Shown here one piece after another: positions 17,215-26,003 of a stretch of 64,000 nucleotides of DNA (the stretch's first letter is position 1; every line of letters starts with the position of its first letter). The translations under genes and the position numbers were made by a program. Where the stretch lies: contig NZ_AP025282.1 in assembly GCF_024347215.1 (NCBI RefSeq), positions 372,001 to 436,000 on the forward strand, in the 5' to 3' direction. Origin of the DNA: Aliamphritea ceti. GTDB taxonomy: Bacteria; Pseudomonadota; Gammaproteobacteria; Pseudomonadales; Balneatricaceae. The notes beneath the pieces were generated by a model, which saw only the letters and a program-made list of their open reading frames with translations, was not told where the DNA came from and ran no database searches.

Positions 17215-18483
17215 TCAGGCAGGACAGGCGCCCTGCGGCAGAATCAGATCGTAATCTTTCCGCCCCAGACGGGCACCTAATTCCCGTAACCGGCCGTGGA
17301 ACTCATCCCGTGGCACATGGCAGGTGCGAATACGGCGAGGAGAGGTCGGCACAAATGCATTACGGCCATGCATACTGCGGTTGTTATCAATGAATACGGC
17401 AGTGCCAGCAGGAATTTTTATAACCGCTTTGAACTCATCGCTTACCATGCGCCGGTGATATTCTCTAATAGCCGCGTACATAGGTTCGATAAGTTCACCT
17501 GGCAGGTCCAGAGGCGCCATTGCCCGGTCAAAATATCTAACGCCGGAAATATTGCCATTCCAGTCCAGCCGAATGAGCGGGGCGTGAATCCGGAAATCAA
17601 TTTCACCCGGATGACGACGAATATGCTGAATGGGCACCGTGGTTAGCAATCTGAAAGCTTCGGGCGCTTCTTGCCGTAACGATTCAGCAATGGCGAAACC
17701 GTCGCAGTAGGTGGATTCGCCGCCTTCTCCCTCAATATTTTGCAGGCAATGAAATACCACTACGCCGGGATGGTTATAGCAGAAGGCATCATCGTGATGA
17801 GTGTCCTGATGAATGGCAGTTTTTGAGCCTAGTTTGGATACAGCTTCCACCTGCACTTCAAAAATCCGGCCATAAACAGTGGTCTCGTGAATGGGGCCAA
17901 GCAGGCCTGCGAGGCGTTCAGTTTCTCCTGCTTCACTGCCAACATTATCAAGTTTAACGATTCCATAATCCCGTAATGTTTCCAGCATGGTGAGATGGGC
18001 AGTTTCGTCGCTATGCAGGTTGCGATAATCGTGGCTGGGAAAGTCATTGGTAACATCTGCTTTCCAGAGTGTCGGTGTGAAACTCAAGCGATGTTCCCGC
18101 TGGCGCTGGCTGTAGCTGTGCAGGCGTAGCCAAACCGCTCCATATTCTGATTCATGACCGTCTGGCCAGACGACTAACAAATTGCCAGCATCATCGAGAC
18201 TGACACTGCGGGGGTGAATATCCGGGTCGATGTCCAGAATAGTCAGTGCGCGGATACCATCGGCACTGTTACCGCACTGACTACAAAAACAATTGTGACG
18301 TAGCCATATATAGTGGAACTCGCTGCGCTGATTATCCTGCCAGCTGAGGGTGATGCTGCGGGTATTGCTCTCAACTTCCCTTATGTTGCACTGTCCATCA
18401 CTGAAGTCAGCGGGTGCGGCGCAATGATTACCCATAAAGGCATTGCTGGTGGTGACGCCGGTAATACTTTGTTCCTGTTTCAT
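17215..18483 (-). CDS. Gamma-butyrobetaine-hydroxylase-like 2OG dioxygenase
   Basis: A 422-residue 2-oxoglutarate/Fe(II) dioxygenase of the TauD/BBOX family. The N-terminal GBBH-like domain (about 40-110) carries a zinc site HNCFCSQC; the catalytic part has the iron motif in IHQDTHHDDAF (HxD) and distal His in RSMHGRNAF with Arg in RRIRTCHV. Known members hydroxylate gamma-butyrobetaine to carnitine or trimethyllysine, but some act on other quaternary amines, so the substrate is open. It is the last gene of a leftward operon with an amidase (12-base gap), an SDR and an enolase-superfamily enzyme, which points to catabolism of an amide- or betaine-like compound rather than carnitine synthesis (inference). 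Confidence 0.85.
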   Translation of the reverse strand: MKQEQSITGVTTSNAFMGNHCAAPADFSDGQCNIREVESNTRSITLSWQDNQRSEFHYIWLRHNCFCSQCGNSADGIRALTILDIDPDIHPRSVSLDDAGNLLVVWPDGHESEYGAVWLRLHSYSQRQREHRLSFTPTLWKADVTNDFPSHDYRNLHSDETAHLTMLETLRDYGIVKLDNVGSEAGETERLAGLLGPIHETTVYGRIFEVQVEAVSKLGSKTAIHQDTHHDDAFCYNHPGVVVFHCLQNIEGEGGESTYCDGFAIAESLRQEAPEAFRLLTTVPIQHIRRHPGEIDFRIHAPLIRLDWNGNISGVRYFDRAMAPLDLPGELIEPMYAAIREYHRRMVSDEFKAVIKIPAGTAVFIDNNRSMHGRNAFVPTSPRRIRTCHVPRDEFHGRLRELGARLGRKDYDLILPQGACPA

Positions 18484-18495
18484 CCCGGTCTCTCC

Positions 18496-19929
18496 TTATT
18501 TGCTAAAGTTGGGACGCTGGTCGGCATTACTCAGCCAGGGACGGGCAGCCTCACAGGCGCCGGCAATGCTGAATACGCTGAGGTCATCATATGGACGGCC
18601 AACTATCTGAATGCCTGTTGGCACGCCGCTGCTGGCAAAGCCAGAAGGAATGTTAATAACCGGTAAAGGGCTTAACATGTTGAAGGGGTATGTCAGCAAC
18701 CAGCCAAAGTCGGCGGCAACAGGTTTATTATTGACCCTGAAATCCGGATCCAGTGGCGAATGGTTCAGCGCTACAGCCGGCACCGCCAGTGTCGGACAAA
18801 TCAGTGCATCGCAACGTTCTAAGATCGGCGACAGTTGTTGCCACATGTTGGCTTCTTGTGCCAGTGAGTCCATAAACGCTTTAGCGCTGAGGTTTTTGGC
18901 GGTAGCGCCGTATGCACAGGCGTAATCGGTCATCTGGCTGCTGTGTTCCGGCAAATAGTCCGCAACCCAGGCGCCAAAAATAGCCGCACCGTGATCACGA
19001 AAAGCCTGTAGGCATTGTTCAGTCCAGTCCAAATTAACTTCTATTAGCTCTGCCCCTAATTCTTTCAGTAAAGCGAGTGTTTCCAGGGTGTTAGCCTTAA
19101 CCTGTGGATCTACTTCGACATAGCCAAGATCCATCGACCAGGCGATAGTTTTGCCTTTGAGAGACTGTTGATATTCCAGGGGCAACTGAGGATTCCCCGG
19201 CAGTGAGAACAGGTCACCGGGATGCTGGCCACTCATCGCGTTCTGGAGCAGAGCGCAGTCAGCAACGGTTCGTGCCAGCGGACCGTCGTGATCGTACCAG
19301 TCGAGATTAAAAAAGGGGGAAACCGGATTACGTCCCCGCGGCGGTTTGTAACCGACAACACCGCAACTAGAAGCCGGAATTCTGATTGATCCACAGTAAT
19401 CGGATCCGTTTGCCAGAGTAGTCGTGCCTGCGGCCAGAGAGGCTGCTGCACCGCCTGAAGAACCGCCACTGTTGTAGTCCGGATTCCAGGGGTTCTTTGT
19501 TGGCCCCTGCATATCAGAACCTGTGATAGCTGCAGTGCCCATTTCACAAACGTTGGTCCGGCTGTGGATTATTCCGCCAGCAGCACGGATAAGTTGTACC
19601 GGCAGTGCATCACCGCCGGCGACACCTTCACTGAATACTTTTGAACCAGCTGAGGTAGGTTTGCCAGCAACACCTTTATCTTCCTTGATTGCAACGCACA
19701 GACCGTCAAGAGAGGACGCTGTATGGCCTTTTACATAGCGTTGTTCCGCCGCTCTGGCTGCATCCATAGCTTCATCAAAATAGGTCTGGGTGAATGCACC
19801 CAGTTTAGGTTCTTGCAAGCTGTGCTGCTGTATCAGTGCCTGCAATAATTCCACCGGTGACAAGGTTCGGTTTTTGAAGTGTTGCAGGGCTTCATTGGCG
19901 CTGAGATAACACAGATCCTGATTACTCAT
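18496..19929 (-). CDS. Amidase-signature family hydrolase
   Basis: A 477-residue amidase. The Ser-cisSer-Lys triad is visible: Lys82 in VAIKEDKG, cis-Ser158 in NSGGSSGGAAASLA and nucleophile Ser181 in GSDYCGSIRIPAS. The usual GSDTGGSIR is changed to GSDYCGSIR, two residues from the nucleophile, which could alter substrate fit. No signal peptide. It should hydrolyse a linear amide to acid and ammonia or amine. Gaps of 12 bases on both sides place it firmly in the SDR-amidase-dioxygenase operon. Confidence 0.9.
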   Translation of the reverse strand: MSNQDLCYLSANEALQHFKNRTLSPVELLQALIQQHSLQEPKLGAFTQTYFDEAMDAARAAEQRYVKGHTASSLDGLCVAIKEDKGVAGKPTSAGSKVFSEGVAGGDALPVQLIRAAGGIIHSRTNVCEMGTAAITGSDMQGPTKNPWNPDYNSGGSSGGAAASLAAGTTTLANGSDYCGSIRIPASSCGVVGYKPPRGRNPVSPFFNLDWYDHDGPLARTVADCALLQNAMSGQHPGDLFSLPGNPQLPLEYQQSLKGKTIAWSMDLGYVEVDPQVKANTLETLALLKELGAELIEVNLDWTEQCLQAFRDHGAAIFGAWVADYLPEHSSQMTDYACAYGATAKNLSAKAFMDSLAQEANMWQQLSPILERCDALICPTLAVPAVALNHSPLDPDFRVNNKPVAADFGWLLTYPFNMLSPLPVINIPSGFASSGVPTGIQIVGRPYDDLSVFSIAGACEAARPWLSNADQRPNFSK

Positions 19930-19941
19930 AAGGCAGACCTC

Positions 19942-20703
19942 TTATGCGTTATAGCCGCCATCAACATGTAAGGTTTCGCCTGTCATGTAACCGGCACCTG
20001 CACATAGAAACAGCATTACTTCAGCGTATTCGCGACCGGTACCCGGACGTGGAATAGGTAAGTCTTTACTGTCTTCGAATACGGATTCCCATTTCAGTGG
20101 GAAGTTCGTGTCATTAGGATCCACATACATAGGGGCAATAGCATTTACCCGAACATCCGGCGACAGACCCCGTGCTAGTTCTTTCGTCAGTGTGGCTACG
20201 CCGCCTTTGGCAACGCAGTAAGGGGTACTGGAACCACCGGAGCGGAAGCCGGACATCGAACTGGTTGAAACCACCGCACCTTTGGACTCCCGCAGATAGG
20301 GCTCTGCCGCTTTTACTGTGCGAAATACGGACATCAGGTTGACTGACATGATGTCTTGCCAGAGTTGCTCTGTCTGGCTCTGAAGATCGCCGGGTGGAAT
20401 TATCTCTAGAGTGACGGAATGGCCGGCGACATTCACCAAGTAATCGATTCCACCCATGGCTTCAGCGGCCTGCTTAACCATGTTATCTACAGCATTGGTA
20501 TCCCGCAGATCGGCAGGGGCTGGTAGCACGTGGCGGCCCATTTCGCTGAGGCGGGTAACCTGAGCATTAATTCGTTCTTCGTTAACATCGCAAATGGCGA
20601 CTGTGCAGCCCATTTCTGTGAAGAGTTCAACGGCACAAAGCCCAAGCCCGGAGGCTCCACCGGTGATGATGGCAGATTTACCTTGCAGATCAGCAGTAAT
20701 CAT
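19942..20703 (-). CDS. Short-chain dehydrogenase/reductase
   Basis: A 253-residue classical SDR. It has the cofactor motif GGASGLG near residue 16, NVAG, Ser in STSSMSG and the catalytic Tyr-x3-Lys in YCVAKGG. The Asp-x-Asn after the second strand (AICDVNEER) favours NAD over NADP. It would oxidise a secondary alcohol or reduce a ketone in the operon's pathway. It lies 38 bases after the enolase-superfamily gene and 12 bases before the amidase gene. Confidence 0.9.
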   Translation of the reverse strand: MITADLQGKSAIITGGASGLGLCAVELFTEMGCTVAICDVNEERINAQVTRLSEMGRHVLPAPADLRDTNAVDNMVKQAAEAMGGIDYLVNVAGHSVTLEIIPPGDLQSQTEQLWQDIMSVNLMSVFRTVKAAEPYLRESKGAVVSTSSMSGFRSGGSSTPYCVAKGGVATLTKELARGLSPDVRVNAIAPMYVDPNDTNFPLKWESVFEDSKDLPIPRPGTGREYAEVMLFLCAGAGYMTGETLHVDGGYNA

Positions 20704-20741
20704 AGTGTTGTCCTTTTATTTTTGTTCTTGATAAGTAATTT

Positions 20742-21905
20742 TCAGCGGATGCCGTATTGTTCAACCAGTTCTTCATTCAGAGTGATGCCCAGTCCGGGCG
20801 CTTCGGGCAAGGTAATCAGACCATTGCGAATTTCCGGTTCGGCCGGGCTGACAAGCTCCGTCCGCAGGCGCGAAGGTCCCAGCCGGGAGGAACGGAATTC
20901 CACCATTGGAATAGTCAGACAGGCGGCTTGCAGATGAATATTGCAGATGTCGGTAATGCCGGTGGCATAGGAGTGGGGGATCAGAGTAGCGCCATAGAGT
21001 TCACACATTTCGGCGATACGCATCAGTTCGGTGAAACCACCTGCCCGGCTGATGCCCGGCTGAACCAGCGATACTCCTCCGGTCTCCAGCCATTCACGGA
21101 CTTCCCAGCGGCTGACGGCAAATTCAGCGCCGCCGACTTTTACCGGGCTGACGATTGCCAGCTTGCGGTGCCCGTGCAGGTCGTCATGCCATAGTGGCGC
21201 CTCGGCAAAGGCAATGCGGCAGTCATCAATGCGCTTCATTAACCAGGCTGCATCCTGCCAGTCCCGCCAGCGATAACCGAAATCCAGTGATAATTCTATG
21301 TTGTCGCCAACCATGCTGCGGCAATCTTCAATAAATCCGACCAGTTTTTGATCGCTAAGGTGCTGACCAAAGAGGATAGGTACTTTTACGGAGCGCAGGC
21401 CCTGTTCAACGGCGGTTTCAGCCTGCTTTTCCAGCTCGTTCACAATTGTGTTCAGTGGGCCGTCGTAAATATCGCCGGGATAAATAGTTGCGTATGGGCG
21501 GATCTGATCACAGCGGGCACCGCCAAGTAACTTATATACAGGAAGCCCCAACTGCTTACCTGCAAGGTCATACAGCGCGATATCAACCGCAGAAAGTGCA
21601 TGGATCAGAATGCCGCGGCGGCCATGGTAGAAGGATGAATGGTAAATTGCGTCGTAAATGGCGCGGGCTTCAATGGGTTCCCGGCCAATGACGTGTTCTT
21701 TAATACCCTGACTCCAGAAGTGCACGGTTGGCATGTCGATCATTGCTTTGGTGACAGAAGGCGTGGCAACACATTCGCCTATACCGTAACGGCCTTGCGC
21801 ATCTGTAACTTTAACTAACACTGTTTCTTCAGCACCTTCGGCAAAGGCATTACCTTCGGCGGGAACTGACACAATGATGGCTTCAAGATCGACAATAGCT
21901 GACAT
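20742..21905 (-). CDS. Mandelate racemase/muconate lactonizing enzyme family protein
   Basis: A 387-residue enolase-superfamily enzyme. The acid-base Lys lies in GLRSVKVPILF and the magnesium ligands in LSLDFGYRW, FAEAPLWHDD and KVGGAEFAVS; a histidine occurs in LIPHSYATG. The family catalyses proton abstraction beside a carboxylate, as in sugar-acid dehydration, racemisation or lactonisation; the exact reaction is not evident. I start at 21905 because GGGAG lies just upstream and the protein then begins MSAIVDLEAIIV. It is the first gene of the leftward operon and divergent from the GlxA-type regulator. Confidence 0.88.
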   Translation of the reverse strand: MSAIVDLEAIIVSVPAEGNAFAEGAEETVLVKVTDAQGRYGIGECVATPSVTKAMIDMPTVHFWSQGIKEHVIGREPIEARAIYDAIYHSSFYHGRRGILIHALSAVDIALYDLAGKQLGLPVYKLLGGARCDQIRPYATIYPGDIYDGPLNTIVNELEKQAETAVEQGLRSVKVPILFGQHLSDQKLVGFIEDCRSMVGDNIELSLDFGYRWRDWQDAAWLMKRIDDCRIAFAEAPLWHDDLHGHRKLAIVSPVKVGGAEFAVSRWEVREWLETGGVSLVQPGISRAGGFTELMRIAEMCELYGATLIPHSYATGITDICNIHLQAACLTIPMVEFRSSRLGPSRLRTELVSPAEPEIRNGLITLPEAPGLGITLNEELVEQYGIR

Positions 21906-21974
21906 AACAGGCTCCCTGAACATGAGGTTGAATCCTCATTAAATGTCAGTTAAGAGCGATAAATCTGACGATAT

Positions 21975-22026
21975 ACGCCATATTTCTGATTGCAGTGAGC
22001 AGACGTGCTGTTTTTCAGTATGGCGT
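21975..22026. promoter_or_regulatory. Widely spaced inverted repeat in a divergent promoter region
   Basis: Arms ACGCCATA (21975-21982) and TATGGCGT (22019-22026) are exact inverted copies 36 bases apart, and similarity continues outward with a one-base slip (TATA). They lie mid-way between the enolase-superfamily gene and the AraC-family gene. Spacing near five helical turns suits a looping or dual-site regulator, and the adjacent GlxA-type protein is the obvious candidate. Confidence 0.5.
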
Positions 22027-22174
22027 TATAAAGGTATTAACAGCACTTTTAGTCTGAAGATGGCTGCACATTTATGAAAATTAGCGGGTTTCTCAATTTT
22101 CTGGCTGTTGTTTTATCTTCATAACTGGCAGAGTCAGGGAAATGGGTCTGATCGTCTGCGTCAGGAGGTTTTTT

Positions 22175-23197
22175 GTGTCTGATTCTGAGCCGTTACAGCG
22201 GCGTTTTGCGTTCGTGCTATTACCGTCATTTAATATGATGGCATTATCGGCGGCGATTGAGCCTTTGCGGGTGGCGAATATGTTATCCGGTCAGGACCTG
22301 TATCGCTGGCAGCTTTTTTCCGCCGGGCCAGGACAGGTACAGGCCAGTAATTCTACCCAGATTACCGTTGACGGAGACCTGGCGGCGGCTGATGCTTTTA
22401 TGGCTGCTGGCTGCGATACCTTGTTTATATGCGCCAGTTGGTACCCGGAGCAGCTGGACAATGAACAACTGTTTGGCTGGTTGCGTCAGCATGCCCGGAG
22501 CGGTTTACGGCTGGGAGGCATTGATACCGGTGCGATCGTACTGGCTCGGGCACATTTACTGGACGGTTTCAGGGCTACTGCAAACTATGATGTGATTGCC
22601 GGATTTGCGGAAGATCATCCCCGGGTGACGGTGACGGATCATCTGTTTGAGGCGGATCAGAACCGGATGACCTGTTCAGCGGGTACGGCTCCCATCGATA
22701 TGATGCTGTTGCTGATGCATGAGCATTGGGGGGAAGAGATTACTAATCGGGTATCCAGGCATCTGTTTTATCAACAGTTACGCAGCGGAGGAGAGTCCCA
22801 GACGGCTCTGGTGCGGGAGTTCGGTTATGACTTTCCCAAACAGCTGCAATACGCAATTCATTTGATGGAAAGAAATATTGAATCACGGCTGATGGTTCGT
22901 GAAGTAGCAGAGCAAACCGGTACGTCATTGCGCACACTGGAGCGTTTATTTAGGGAACATACTCAAATGTCTCCGGCGATGTTTTATCTGCGCTTACGGT
23001 TGGAGAAAGGTCGGCAGTATCTGTTACACACCAGAATGTCAGTACTACAGGTGGCTGTGGCGTGCGGGTTTCTTAGTCAGGAACATTTTGCCCGCCGTTA
23101 TCGGGATGTGTTCGGTCGTTCACCACGGGATGAAAGGGCTGTGGCAGCATTGCAGACAACTGCCGATATGGCGTCGGTTGCGGTAGATAATAACTGA
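22175..23197 (+). CDS. GlxA-family AraC-type regulator
   Basis: A 340-residue regulator with an N-terminal DJ-1/PfpI-like domain (about 10-170; FAFVLLPSFNMMALSAAIEP, CDTLFICASWYPEQ) and a C-terminal AraC double HTH (VREVAEQTGTSLRTLERLF and VAVACGFLSQEHFARRYR). This is the architecture of regulators of carnitine, choline, glycine-betaine and arginine catabolism (CdhR, GbdR, ArgR types). I choose GTG at 22175 because AGGAGG lies 6 bases upstream; the ATG at 22142 has no such site. Divergence from the enolase-SDR-amidase-dioxygenase operon makes it the likely activator. Confidence 0.9.
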   Translation: MSDSEPLQRRFAFVLLPSFNMMALSAAIEPLRVANMLSGQDLYRWQLFSAGPGQVQASNSTQITVDGDLAAADAFMAAGCDTLFICASWYPEQLDNEQLFGWLRQHARSGLRLGGIDTGAIVLARAHLLDGFRATANYDVIAGFAEDHPRVTVTDHLFEADQNRMTCSAGTAPIDMMLLLMHEHWGEEITNRVSRHLFYQQLRSGGESQTALVREFGYDFPKQLQYAIHLMERNIESRLMVREVAEQTGTSLRTLERLFREHTQMSPAMFYLRLRLEKGRQYLLHTRMSVLQVAVACGFLSQEHFARRYRDVFGRSPRDERAVAALQTTADMASVAVDNN

Positions 23198-23199
23198 GA

Positions 23200-23223
23200 A
23201 GCAGGGGCTGAACAGCCCCTGCT
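23200..23223. terminator. GC-rich hairpin between convergent genes
   Basis: Perfect 11-base arms AGCAGGGGCTG and CAGCCCCTGCT with an AA loop, placed 3 bases after the AraC-family stop and 7 bases before the stop of the convergent gene. No T-run follows on either strand, but position and strength fit a shared terminator. Confidence 0.65.
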
Positions 23224-23229
23224 GACGGA

Positions 23230-23934
23230 TCAGATTACCCGTTTCAGTTGGATGAAGTCACCGCTAACCTCCAGTGTCATAGTGACATCTTGTTTAGTAC
23301 GATTTCGCCAAAACCAGCCGTGTTTGCCATCAAAGGCTGCTTTCAGTTTGCCGCTCTCACCGGGCACAAAGCGGCCTTTTCCATAGCCGTGGTAGAAGCC
23401 TTTCGGGGCATCATACGGATCACCATGAGTATCGTAATTCAGTTTGCCGCCGTTGGCGCTCCAGCTGTAATTTACCCGCGCGTTTTGCTTCATTTCCAGT
23501 TTGATTTCTGCTCCCTGACCAGGTTTGAGCACAAAGCTTACTGTTTTGCTCTTAGGGGCAGGTTTTACTGGCTCAGGTTTAGTTACGGCAGTCTCCGTTT
23601 CTACAATAGGCGCAGATGTGGGTTGTGTAACGGCTGGTGCTGTCACCGTTTTTGTCGGTGTCGGCGTAGCTGTTGTACTGGTGATAACCGGTGTGGCTGT
23701 CAGAACCTCAGATCTGGCGGAATCTGCTGCAGCTTCTTCTGCCAGTTGCTGTTTAATTTCTCCCATTTCGGTCAGGCCAAGCAGCCGGCCAGCACCGGTA
23801 GGATCGACGGCATATTCGGATGGTAGTACGACACAGACCAGCAGGATCATAGCGACAATCAGCGCCGTGATGGTGGAGCGGACCAGTTGGCCAGCACTGG
23901 GCTGGGGCTGGGATAAATTTTGCGTGTTATACAT
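23230..23934 (-). CDS. Membrane-anchored protein with C-terminal beta domain
   Basis: About 234 residues. One membrane helix near the N-terminus (TITALIVAMILLVCVVLP) is followed by an Ala/Thr/Pro-rich flexible linker (about 85-135) and a globular C-terminal domain of about 100 residues with alternating hydrophobic strands and a GKHGWFWRNRTKQDV motif. The layout suggests a periplasmic domain tethered to the inner membrane. It follows the HupE/UreJ gene, and similar anchor proteins are commonly annotated beside HupE genes (recall). Of two ATGs, 23934 has the better distance from AAGGA; 23940 is the alternative. Function unknown; a metal-binding or assembly role is a guess. Confidence 0.75.
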   Translation of the reverse strand: MYNTQNLSQPQPSAGQLVRSTITALIVAMILLVCVVLPSEYAVDPTGAGRLLGLTEMGEIKQQLAEEAAADSARSEVLTATPVITSTTATPTPTKTVTAPAVTQPTSAPIVETETAVTKPEPVKPAPKSKTVSFVLKPGQGAEIKLEMKQNARVNYSWSANGGKLNYDTHGDPYDAPKGFYHGYGKGRFVPGESGKLKAAFDGKHGWFWRNRTKQDVTMTLEVSGDFIQLKRVI

Positions 23935-23960
23935 ATTCATATTTCCTTAAATAAGTTTGG

Positions 23961-24689
23961 TCACTGGGCCAGTATCAGGCCGCTGATTTGGTAGCCCATC
24001 AGTAAAAAACCGAGGCTCATCATAGTGACGTTGGCGGTATAGGCATGGCGCATAAAGTGAATACTGCGCCGCCAGAAAGCCATCAGAATCAGAATGGCGG
24101 ACAGTGCCAGTATCTGGCCGATCTCTACCCCTACATTGAAGGCAATAAGGTTGACCAGCAGACCATCCGGAGAGATGTCAAAGTCCTGGATTTTGGTGGC
24201 CAGTCCAAAGCCATGCATTAGGCCGAACAACAGCGTGGCGATTTTGGTGTTCGGCTGAAAACCGAACCAGCGCGGAAATGCTCCAAGATTATCCAGTGCT
24301 TTGTACACCACGGAGAACCCTATGATGGCATCCACCACATAGGCGCTGACGCTGATATTGCTCAGCACGCCCAGCAGTAAAGTGACAGAGTGTCCGACTG
24401 CGAACAGGGTGACGTATAAGCCGACATCCTTAAGTCGGTAGAGGAAGAAAATGACCCCGAAAAGGAATAGCAGATGATCATAACCGGTGACCATATGCTT
24501 AGCCCCCAGATAGATGAAAGGGATGATCAGTATCCCCGAGCTTTCCTGAATATAGCCCTTGTCACCGGTTGCAACTCCGTGCGCAAAGGCAGCATCAATA
24601 CTGCTAAGCAGCAGCATACACGCCAGTATGATAAGCAGCGTGTAGCGGCCGACAGGCAAAGGCCGGCCGGCAGATAAATAACTAAACAT
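23961..24689 (-). CDS. HupE/UreJ-family membrane protein
   Basis: A 242-residue inner-membrane protein with about seven helices. The family signature is clear: KHMVTGYDHLLFLFGVIFFL and TLFAVGHSVTLLLGVL, plus a second half-motif with LFGLMHGFGLATKI and NLIAFNVGVEIGQILALSA. The conserved His and Asp residues in these helices are proposed metal-passage residues in HupE/UreJ nickel or cobalt permeases. No urease or hydrogenase genes are nearby, so the metal could be nickel, cobalt or another. Its flank contains an anchored beta-domain protein and a His-rich protein on the same strand, which look like one functional unit. Confidence 0.88.
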   Translation of the reverse strand: MFSYLSAGRPLPVGRYTLLIILACMLLLSSIDAAFAHGVATGDKGYIQESSGILIIPFIYLGAKHMVTGYDHLLFLFGVIFFLYRLKDVGLYVTLFAVGHSVTLLLGVLSNISVSAYVVDAIIGFSVVYKALDNLGAFPRWFGFQPNTKIATLLFGLMHGFGLATKIQDFDISPDGLLVNLIAFNVGVEIGQILALSAILILMAFWRRSIHFMRHAYTANVTMMSLGFLLMGYQISGLILAQ

Positions 24690-24741
24690 AATTTAGCCCT
24701 ATCAGTAATTATGAATCAGGCAAGCCGTAGCCTGCCGCGTT

Positions 24742-25179
24742 TCAAACCTGCTGAAGGGCTTTAGGAGGGCGTTCGATCAGGAATAATGGCGGGTTAGGTA
24801 TCCATTGCTGATAGTTGGAGAGTTTGGTGTCAGCAATAGGGATGTAATTATCACTATCAGTCAGTGCCAGCTGGACCGAGTCGTGAAGGTGATCAGCGGT
24901 TTGCGGCGGATGCTGGTGGGTAATATTGAAGGTCTGATGGAATGACTGTTGCTGATGGTCATGATCGTGACTGTGCTTGCTGTTCTCAGCCAGCGTTTGT
25001 GTTGCTGCGGCAACCGGTGCAGGTAGATGTACTGTAACTGCCAGCGTAAACAGATGCCCACCCCATGCATAGAGCAGCATGAGGATCAGTTGGGGAATCA
25101 GAATTTTACGGGTTGTTGCTTTCACGGTGTGGCAGTCTTTCCGGGTGTTTAGCTCGCGGCAGCATAATTGAAGCTGCAA
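24742..25179 (-). CDS. Small His-rich protein, probable metal-related
   Basis: About 145 residues or fewer. A hydrophobic N-terminal segment (ILIPQLILMLLYAWGGHLF) is followed by a His-rich stretch (HSHDHDHQQQ, then HQTF, HQHPP, HLHD), and the protein ends PPLFLIERPPKALQQV. His-rich loops of this sort bind transition metals. The N-terminus is uncertain: an in-frame GTG 18 codons in (near 25125) would start at the membrane segment. It leads the HupE operon on the same strand, 52 bases upstream of hupE. It may be a metal chaperone or sensor; I do not recognise a defined family. Confidence 0.65.
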   Translation of the reverse strand: MQLQLCCRELNTRKDCHTVKATTRKILIPQLILMLLYAWGGHLFTLAVTVHLPAPVAAATQTLAENSKHSHDHDHQQQSFHQTFNITHQHPPQTADHLHDSVQLALTDSDNYIPIADTKLSNYQQWIPNPPLFLIERPPKALQQV

Positions 25180-25241
25180 GGTTTCTCAATCTTGCTGTTA
25201 TGAGCCTGTTTTTACGTCAGAGTTCCCGGTAATAACTCAGG

Positions 25242-26003
25242 TTAAACGATTCGGGCAGATAGCTGACGGGCAGCCTGAATCAGTTTTTTGGAATAATCAC
25301 GGGCGTCCTGAGGATTAAGCATCTCACCACTGATACCGGCGCTGATTGCCGCGACCGGTTCATTGCGCAGGTTCAGTACCGGTGCAGAGATGCAACTTAC
25401 CTGGCTGTCGATTTCACCATTAGTGACTGCATACCCCAGACGTTTAGCCCGGCTAAGGTCATCCCTGATACGGGATTCAGTCTCGGGATTATTCTCTTGA
25501 AGACTGTCTTCTGCGAGCAGATAACTGTCCTGAAATTCTTCCGGTCGCATGGAGAGAATAGCCTTGCCGGACGCGGATACATGCAGCGGCATAGTCTGGC
25601 CAATATAAATATTGAAGACGCTGCTCAGAGAGGACTCGACTTTGGAAACGACAACGACTTTGTTACCCACAGGTACACAGAGAAAAATGGATTTGTGGAT
25701 TTCATTTTTGAGAATCTCTGCAATGGGATAAAAGAACGCAATGATGCTTTGTTTGTTATAGATGGTTGAGGCGATCTGAAAGATCTTCGAGCCTATGCAA
25801 TAAGATTTTTTGCGGCTTGGGTCTAGCGCAACCATCTGATGCTCGATAAGAGTGTTGATAATACGATGACCGCTGGCAGCAGCAATACCGGTAGATTCGC
25901 AAATTTCAGACAGCGTCAGTGGATAAGATGAGGCGGCCAGTAAGTCCAGAATCATCACAGTATGGTCAACGGCTGGTGCTTTTGACTTGTCTTTGGGCTG
26001 CAT
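25242..26003 (-). CDS. IclR-family regulator
   Basis: A regulator of about 253 residues with an N-terminal winged HTH (ILDLLAASSYPLTLSEICES, then AASGHRIINTLIEHQMV) and a C-terminal IclR ligand domain ending in a motif with CISAPVLNLRNEPVAAISAG. Such proteins sense sugar acids or aromatic acids. Start may be ATG at 26003 or GTG at 26015; neither has a strong ribosome-binding site, and a palindromic site begins at 26016. It is divergent from an aldehyde dehydrogenase-transporter-dehydratase-oxidoreductase operon, which it probably controls, together with its own promoter. Confidence 0.9.
   Translation of the reverse strand: MQPKDKSKAPAVDHTVMILDLLAASSYPLTLSEICESTGIAAASGHRIINTLIEHQMVALDPSRKKSYCIGSKIFQIASTIYNKQSIIAFFYPIAEILKNEIHKSIFLCVPVGNKVVVVSKVESSLSSVFNIYIGQTMPLHVSASGKAILSMRPEEFQDSYLLAEDSLQENNPETESRIRDDLSRAKRLGYAVTNGEIDSQVSCISAPVLNLRNEPVAAISAGISGEMLNPQDARDYSKKLIQAARQLSARIV

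Noticed and set aside
17215..18483. Assigning carnitine biosynthesis
   Set aside because: The neighbours (amidase, SDR, enolase-superfamily enzyme) do not belong to that pathway, and family members vary in substrate.
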